A DNA stretch of 64,000 nucleotides from Serratia liquefaciens (GTDB lineage Bacteria; Pseudomonadota; Gammaproteobacteria; Enterobacterales; Enterobacteriaceae): NCBI GenBank assembly GCA_012719855.1, contig JAAXZN010000050.1, positions 1-64,000 of the forward strand. The letters are read 5' to 3'. The notes under the pieces were generated by a model that was not told the DNA's origin, searched no databases, and was given only the letters and a program-made list of their open reading frames with translations. Below are positions 60,644-64,000 of this stretch, piece by piece; within the stretch, counting starts at the first letter, position 1; each line of letters begins with the position of its first letter. Position numbers and translations under genes: made by a program.

Positions 60644-61675
60644 TCACCCCGCATTACGCTGTTTGTGCTCCTCCCAGCGTTCGCTGAGCGCATTCAGTTC
60701 CTTATGCGCCTGCTGCCAGCGCGCAGAATCACGCAGCTCCTGACGGGTGAACTGACCGCGATGATATAACTGCTTCACCCTGTCTGCTTTGACCGGGGAC
60801 AGGTTATCCAGCACGCTGACCACCCCTGCACGGTTATTGCACACCAGGATCATGTCACAGCCGGCATCCAGCGCCGCCTGGCCACGTTCGGCATAACTGC
60901 CCATGATCGCCGCCCCTTCCATCGACAGGTCGTCCGAGAAAATGACGCCGTCAAAGCTCAGCTCCTGACGCAGGATCTGCTTTAGCCAGTAAGGTGAGCC
61001 GCTGGCCGGACGCGAGTCTGCTTCAGTATAGATGACGTGCGCCGGCATTACGGCGTCCAGCAACTGACGGTTAATCAATTCACGGAAGATCGCCATATCG
61101 TGTTCGCGGATCTGCGCCAGCGGACGTGGATCGCGCGGCGTTTCTTTGTGGGAATCCGCGCTGACGGCGCCGTGCCCCGGGAAATGCTTACCGGTGGTTT
61201 TCATACCGGCGCTGTGCATGCCCAAAATGAACTGCTCAGCCATCACCAACGCCTGCGTTGGATCGCTGTGGAACGAGCGTTCGCCAATCGCGGCGCTGAC
61301 ATGGCCAATATCCAGCACCGGGGCGAAGCTGATGTCGATATCCTGCGCGATCATTTCCGCTGCCATCAGCCAACCGGCCTCCTGCGCCAGACGCTTGCCC
61401 TCGTGGGCAGAATTCAAGGCGGCAAATGACTGTGCCGCCGGCAGGCGGGTAAAACCTTCGCGGAAACGCTGAACGCGGCCGCCTTCCTGATCCACCGCCA
61501 CCACCAGCCGATCGTGGGAAGCCTCGCGGATCTGCCGCACCAGCTCACGCAACTGCTGCGCATCGTGGAAATTGCGGGTGAAGAGGATCAGGCCACCCAC
61601 CAGCGGGTGTTTTAAGATCTCACGTTCTTCTGCGTCCAGCTCATAGCTGGCGACATCTAACATTACAGGGCCCAC
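60644..61675 (-). CDS. nagZ: Beta-N-acetylhexosaminidase NagZ
   Basis: GH3 cytoplasmic glucosaminidase of 343 residues in peptidoglycan recycling, cleaving GlcNAc-anhydromuropeptides; its products induce AmpC beta-lactamase in species with AmpR. The GTG at 61675 gives the expected start MGPVMLDV and follows GAGG; a GTG two codons upstream is possible. Motifs: [26 protein letters not shown] (His of the catalytic dyad) and [20 protein letters not shown] (catalytic Asp). Confidence 0.94.
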   Translation of the reverse strand: MGPVMLDVASYELDAEEREILKHPLVGGLILFTRNFHDAQQLRELVRQIREASHDRLVVAVDQEGGRVQRFREGFTRLPAAQSFAALNSAHEGKRLAQEAGWLMAAEMIAQDIDISFAPVLDIGHVSAAIGERSFHSDPTQALVMAEQFILGMHSAGMKTTGKHFPGHGAVSADSHKETPRDPRPLAQIREHDMAIFRELINRQLLDAVMPAHVIYTEADSRPASGSPYWLKQILRQELSFDGVIFSDDLSMEGAAIMGSYAERGQAALDAGCDMILVCNNRAGVVSVLDNLSPVKADRVKQLYHRGQFTRQELRDSARWQQAHKELNALSERWEEHKQRNAG

Positions 61676-61694
61676 GGCCACCTCACTTCATTAT

Positions 61695-62564
61695 TCATTC
61701 AGAACATGGGGATGTTAAACAAAAACGCCGGTGCAACACTGCGCCCCAGCGCAAAAATTCAGGATCGTCGGTCTGTTGCCAGCGCACTTCAAACCAGAGC
61801 AGCATCAGGTAATCCACCCATGGCAACCAGCGCTGTACCTGCCTGCTCAGCAACGGCAAATCAAGGTAACCGATGCGAGCATAATGCTGCAAAAATTGCT
61901 GTCGGCGCGCGGGTGACCAGGCGTTACTGCAAAACAACGCGGCGATGTCCAACGCAATATCGCCGTCTGCCGCATACTCCCAGTCAATCAGCCGCAGGCT
62001 TTCCCCCTGAGCGATCAAATTGCCCGGATGAACATCCATATGCAGCGGCGCCAGTTTCAACGGCGTTGGTGTGCGACGATGCAGAAAATGTTGATGCAAC
62101 CGCAGCCAGGCCGGCGTCAAACGCCGACCATCCAGTTGCTGCCAGTAACGGATAAACTGCCGATGCAGGTTCAACGGGTAGCCGCTGGGGGGTTGCCGGT
62201 GCAAGCTGGCCATCAACGCCGCCAAGTCGCCCCGCTCATTGAGGCGAGAAAAATCCGCATCTGTGACAACGTCACCATCGAGCCACTGCAGGATAATCCA
62301 CTGATTATTTTGCACTAAAACCTGTGGTCCGATGCCTTGTCCGCTGCGATGCAGCACTCTCGCCTCGCGCCGACGGCTGACGCCCAGCGCACTTTTCTCG
62401 CGGCTTTGCTGACGCGCCAACAGCTGCACGCCTTCACCTTCTATACGCCAGCTTTCGCCGGTCAGCCCCTGCACCGGACTGAAACGACAACCGGCGGTTT
62501 TCACCGCCGGCAGTTCGTTCTCAATCAGCGTTCGCAATGCGCCTTCAGTGTGTAACGGCGCCAT
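61695..62564 (-). CDS. thiK: Thiamine kinase ThiK
   Basis: APH-fold kinase that phosphorylates salvaged thiamine. The ATG at 62564 gives 289 residues, slightly longer than E. coli ThiK, and overlaps the end of lpoB by 20 nt. Catalytic motif LHMDVHPGNLIAQ and the metal site LIDWEYAADGDIALDIA are clear. The N-terminal half is much less conserved than the C-terminal half. Gene order lpoB-thiK-nagZ is as in E. coli. Confidence 0.88.
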   Translation of the reverse strand: MAPLHTEGALRTLIENELPAVKTAGCRFSPVQGLTGESWRIEGEGVQLLARQQSREKSALGVSRRREARVLHRSGQGIGPQVLVQNNQWIILQWLDGDVVTDADFSRLNERGDLAALMASLHRQPPSGYPLNLHRQFIRYWQQLDGRRLTPAWLRLHQHFLHRRTPTPLKLAPLHMDVHPGNLIAQGESLRLIDWEYAADGDIALDIAALFCSNAWSPARRQQFLQHYARIGYLDLPLLSRQVQRWLPWVDYLMLLWFEVRWQQTDDPEFLRWGAVLHRRFCLTSPCSE

Positions 62565-63129
62565 TGCCTGACCAGACGATTTCACCGGTTTGTACCAGCA
62601 TCAGTTGCATATCCAACGTTGGAGACTTCACGTCGCCGCTGACGTCGCTGTACAGCACGTACTGTGCACTGACGATCCGCGCCAGACCAATAGCTTTGCT
62701 GCGTGAACCCAGGCTGTCATCTGCCGACAGGCCCAGCGTCTGTTTGGCACTGACCAACTGCGCTTCCGGCACGATGGAGAAGGTTTGATTAGATGCCAGG
62801 GCTTTGTGCAGCGCGGAGGTCGCTTTCGCCGTCTGCAACGCGCCGTTGGTGTTGTTCTTCACGCTGTCGAGCAACAGCACGCTGCCCGGATTAACGCCAT
62901 CGGCTTTCAGCATCTGGTTCACCAGAGGCTGCACGCTGCTCAGCCAGTCGAGCTGCTGAATTTTTGGCGGCTGCGGCACGGGTTCGCTGATCGGGGGCTT
63001 CGGCTCTTCGATCGGCGGCGTTACCGGCTCAACGGTCACCGGCGGCTGCGGTTGTTCCGGTTCCGGCGGACGCGACAGACAGCCGGTTAACGTCAACGCG
63101 GCCAGCGCCATAAATAGATACTTTTTCAT
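62545..63129 (-). CDS. lpoB: Penicillin-binding protein activator LpoB
   Basis: Outer-membrane lipoprotein of 194 residues that activates PBP1b in cell-wall synthesis. The signal MKKYLFMALAALTLTGC carries a perfect lipobox. A Pro/Glu-rich flexible stalk spans residues about 20-57 (EPEQPQPPVTVEPVTPPIEE...), then the globular domain begins at QQLDWLSSVQPLVNQM. The stop lies inside the start of thiK, indicating coupling. Confidence 0.94.
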   Translation of the reverse strand: MKKYLFMALAALTLTGCLSRPPEPEQPQPPVTVEPVTPPIEEPKPPISEPVPQPPKIQQLDWLSSVQPLVNQMLKADGVNPGSVLLLDSVKNNTNGALQTAKATSALHKALASNQTFSIVPEAQLVSAKQTLGLSADDSLGSRSKAIGLARIVSAQYVLYSDVSGDVKSPTLDMQLMLVQTGEIVWSGNGAVTH

Positions 63130-63155
63130 TAATCCCTCTCCACTGAACCAAGAGT

Positions 63156-63545
63156 TTACAAGAATAGATACAGACGCACGCGTTTGGCATCGAGATTGCC
63201 GTTAAGCGAGTAAATTGTGGCGTCTGAATTTGGCGCAATAGTGATGGTGCGCGGCGCCTCAAAAGGCCGGATATCCAGCCCCTGATCGTCATACCAGTAA
63301 AAACGATAGTGTACCGTTACCGGTGTGGATTGGCTGTTACTGAGTTCCGAGGTAGCCATCACGCGCCCGGAAGCATCCGAAATCGACGGGTTGTCGGCCA
63401 GAATGCCCGCGGTCAGCACCGGCGAATCCATCACGACCGTTTGTCCTTCGTTAACCGCGATGCCCTTCGGGCTGCTGCAGCCCATCAGAACGACGACGGG
63501 TAACGCCAGCGCCATCAGACAACGCAGGGATTTGCTATAGCGCAT
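63156..63545 (-). CDS. ycfL: YcfL family lipoprotein
   Basis: Predicted lipoprotein of 129 residues. The signal MRYSKSLRCLMALALPVVVLMGC ends in a lipobox. The mature part contains a small beta-rich domain (VTVHYRFYWYDDQGLDIRPFEAPRTITI), typical of YcfL. It sits between hinT and lpoB, as in E. coli. The function is unknown, though the context suggests a cell-envelope role. Confidence 0.9.
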   Translation of the reverse strand: MRYSKSLRCLMALALPVVVLMGCSSPKGIAVNEGQTVVMDSPVLTAGILADNPSISDASGRVMATSELSNSQSTPVTVHYRFYWYDDQGLDIRPFEAPRTITIAPNSDATIYSLNGNLDAKRVRLYLFL

Positions 63546-63557
63546 GATTGACCTCGG

Positions 63558-63908
63558 TTAGCGTGACAGCAGCGGCCCCAATGAACGGCCACCGACCAAA
63601 TGCATATGAATATGATAGACCTCTTGGCCGGCATGGCGATTGCAGTTAACAATCAGGCGATAACCGTCTTCGGCGATGCCTTCCTGCTCGGCAATTTTTG
63701 CCGCGGCAGTGATCATGCGGCCCAGTGCAGCTTCGTGCTCCACGGTTACGTCGTTAATCGTCGGGATCAGCACATTCGGAACGATCAAAATGTGGGTCGG
63801 CGCCTGAGGTGAAATATCACGGAAAGCGGTGACCAGTTCATCCTGGTAGACCACATCAGCAGGGATTTCGCGGCGGATAATTTTACTGAAAATCGTTTCT
63901 TCGGCCAT
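63558..63908 (-). CDS. hinT: Purine nucleoside phosphoramidase HinT
   Basis: HIT-family hydrolase of 116 residues. The ATG at 63908 follows AAGGA and gives [16 protein letters not shown], as in E. coli HinT. The histidine triad is [11 protein letters not shown] near the C-terminus. It hydrolyses AMP-lysine-type phosphoramidates and leads the hinT-ycfL-lpoB-thiK-nagZ-ycfP series. The remaining 92 nt to the window edge shows no gene. Confidence 0.95.
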   Translation of the reverse strand: MAEETIFSKIIRREIPADVVYQDELVTAFRDISPQAPTHILIVPNVLIPTINDVTVEHEAALGRMITAAAKIAEQEGIAEDGYRLIVNCNRHAGQEVYHIHMHLVGGRSLGPLLSR

Positions 63909-64000
63909 CTGGCGTTCCTTGTAGAGGGAAAAAAGCTGTACGCAGTATGAGTGACAAATTCTACTGCTTTCAACCTGATTGCGCACTTTCCGCGTTGAGT

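Overview
The window reads as a chromosomal segment of a Serratia species (Enterobacterales, Yersiniaceae). Proteins match enterobacterial families almost end to end (EbgA/EbgR, DcuSR, FtnA, HolE, ExoX, PtrB, YebE, GhrA-YcdX-YcdY, the HinT-to-YcfJ block). A 317-residue proline iminopeptidase and a MarA-type regulator divergent from a two-gene RND pump (SdeR/SdeAB layout) point to Serratia. Species-level assignment is not possible by eye.

Layout. 1-7.2 kb: glycoside-utilisation locus (ebgA cut by the left edge, ebgR, YgjJ-type porin, YgjK GH63 glycosidase) with two near-identical operator-like sites. 7.2-10.8 kb: a universal stress protein, a triheme quinol peroxidase with a perfect FNR box, and a small DUF2024 + Rof-like operon with a palindromic operator. 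10.9-18.6 kb: nitrilase, LuxR-type regulator, orphan NlpA lipoprotein, then a TAXI-TRAP transporter/GntR/LhgO operon that probably imports and oxidises a 2-hydroxyacid such as L-2-hydroxyglutarate. 18.6-24.6 kb: a sugar-type ABC importer with two binding proteins, divergent from an LsrF-like aldolase. 24.7-27 kb: dcuSR. 27-31.3 kb: secreted NTF2-like protein, zinc alcohol dehydrogenase with divergent LysR regulator, and four consecutive small exported proteins of unknown function. 31.5-36 kb: XRE/DUF2975 pair behind a perfect 16-bp inverted repeat, fabV, an APH-fold kinase and two lipoproteins.

36-37.5 kb is AT-rich and gene-poor with one orphan gene, next to the sRNA gene sdsR (ryeB). From there the order follows the E. 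coli yebY-copD-copC region and beyond: yebY (interrupted by a stop codon), copD, copC, ftnA, holE, pip, a zinc-ligand-depleted DksA paralogue under a Zur-box-like palindrome, a 36-residue basic protein, exoX, ptrB and yebE. Then come ycdY-ycdX-ghrA, a divergent POT-family transporter, two tRNA-Ser(GGA) genes each with its own promoter and terminator, and a MarA-type regulator divergent from an RND pump. The right end is an Rrf2 regulator, ycfJ, ndh (perfect FNR box), ycfP, nagZ, thiK, lpoB, ycfL and hinT.

Most core genes are ordinary. The points that most deserve a second look are the Zur-box/zinc-free DksA pair, the DUF2024-Rof operon, the four-gene small exported protein cluster, the two-binding-protein ABC/aldolase locus with an internal terminator, the shared EbgR-type sites, the inverted repeat before DUF2975, and the broken yebY.
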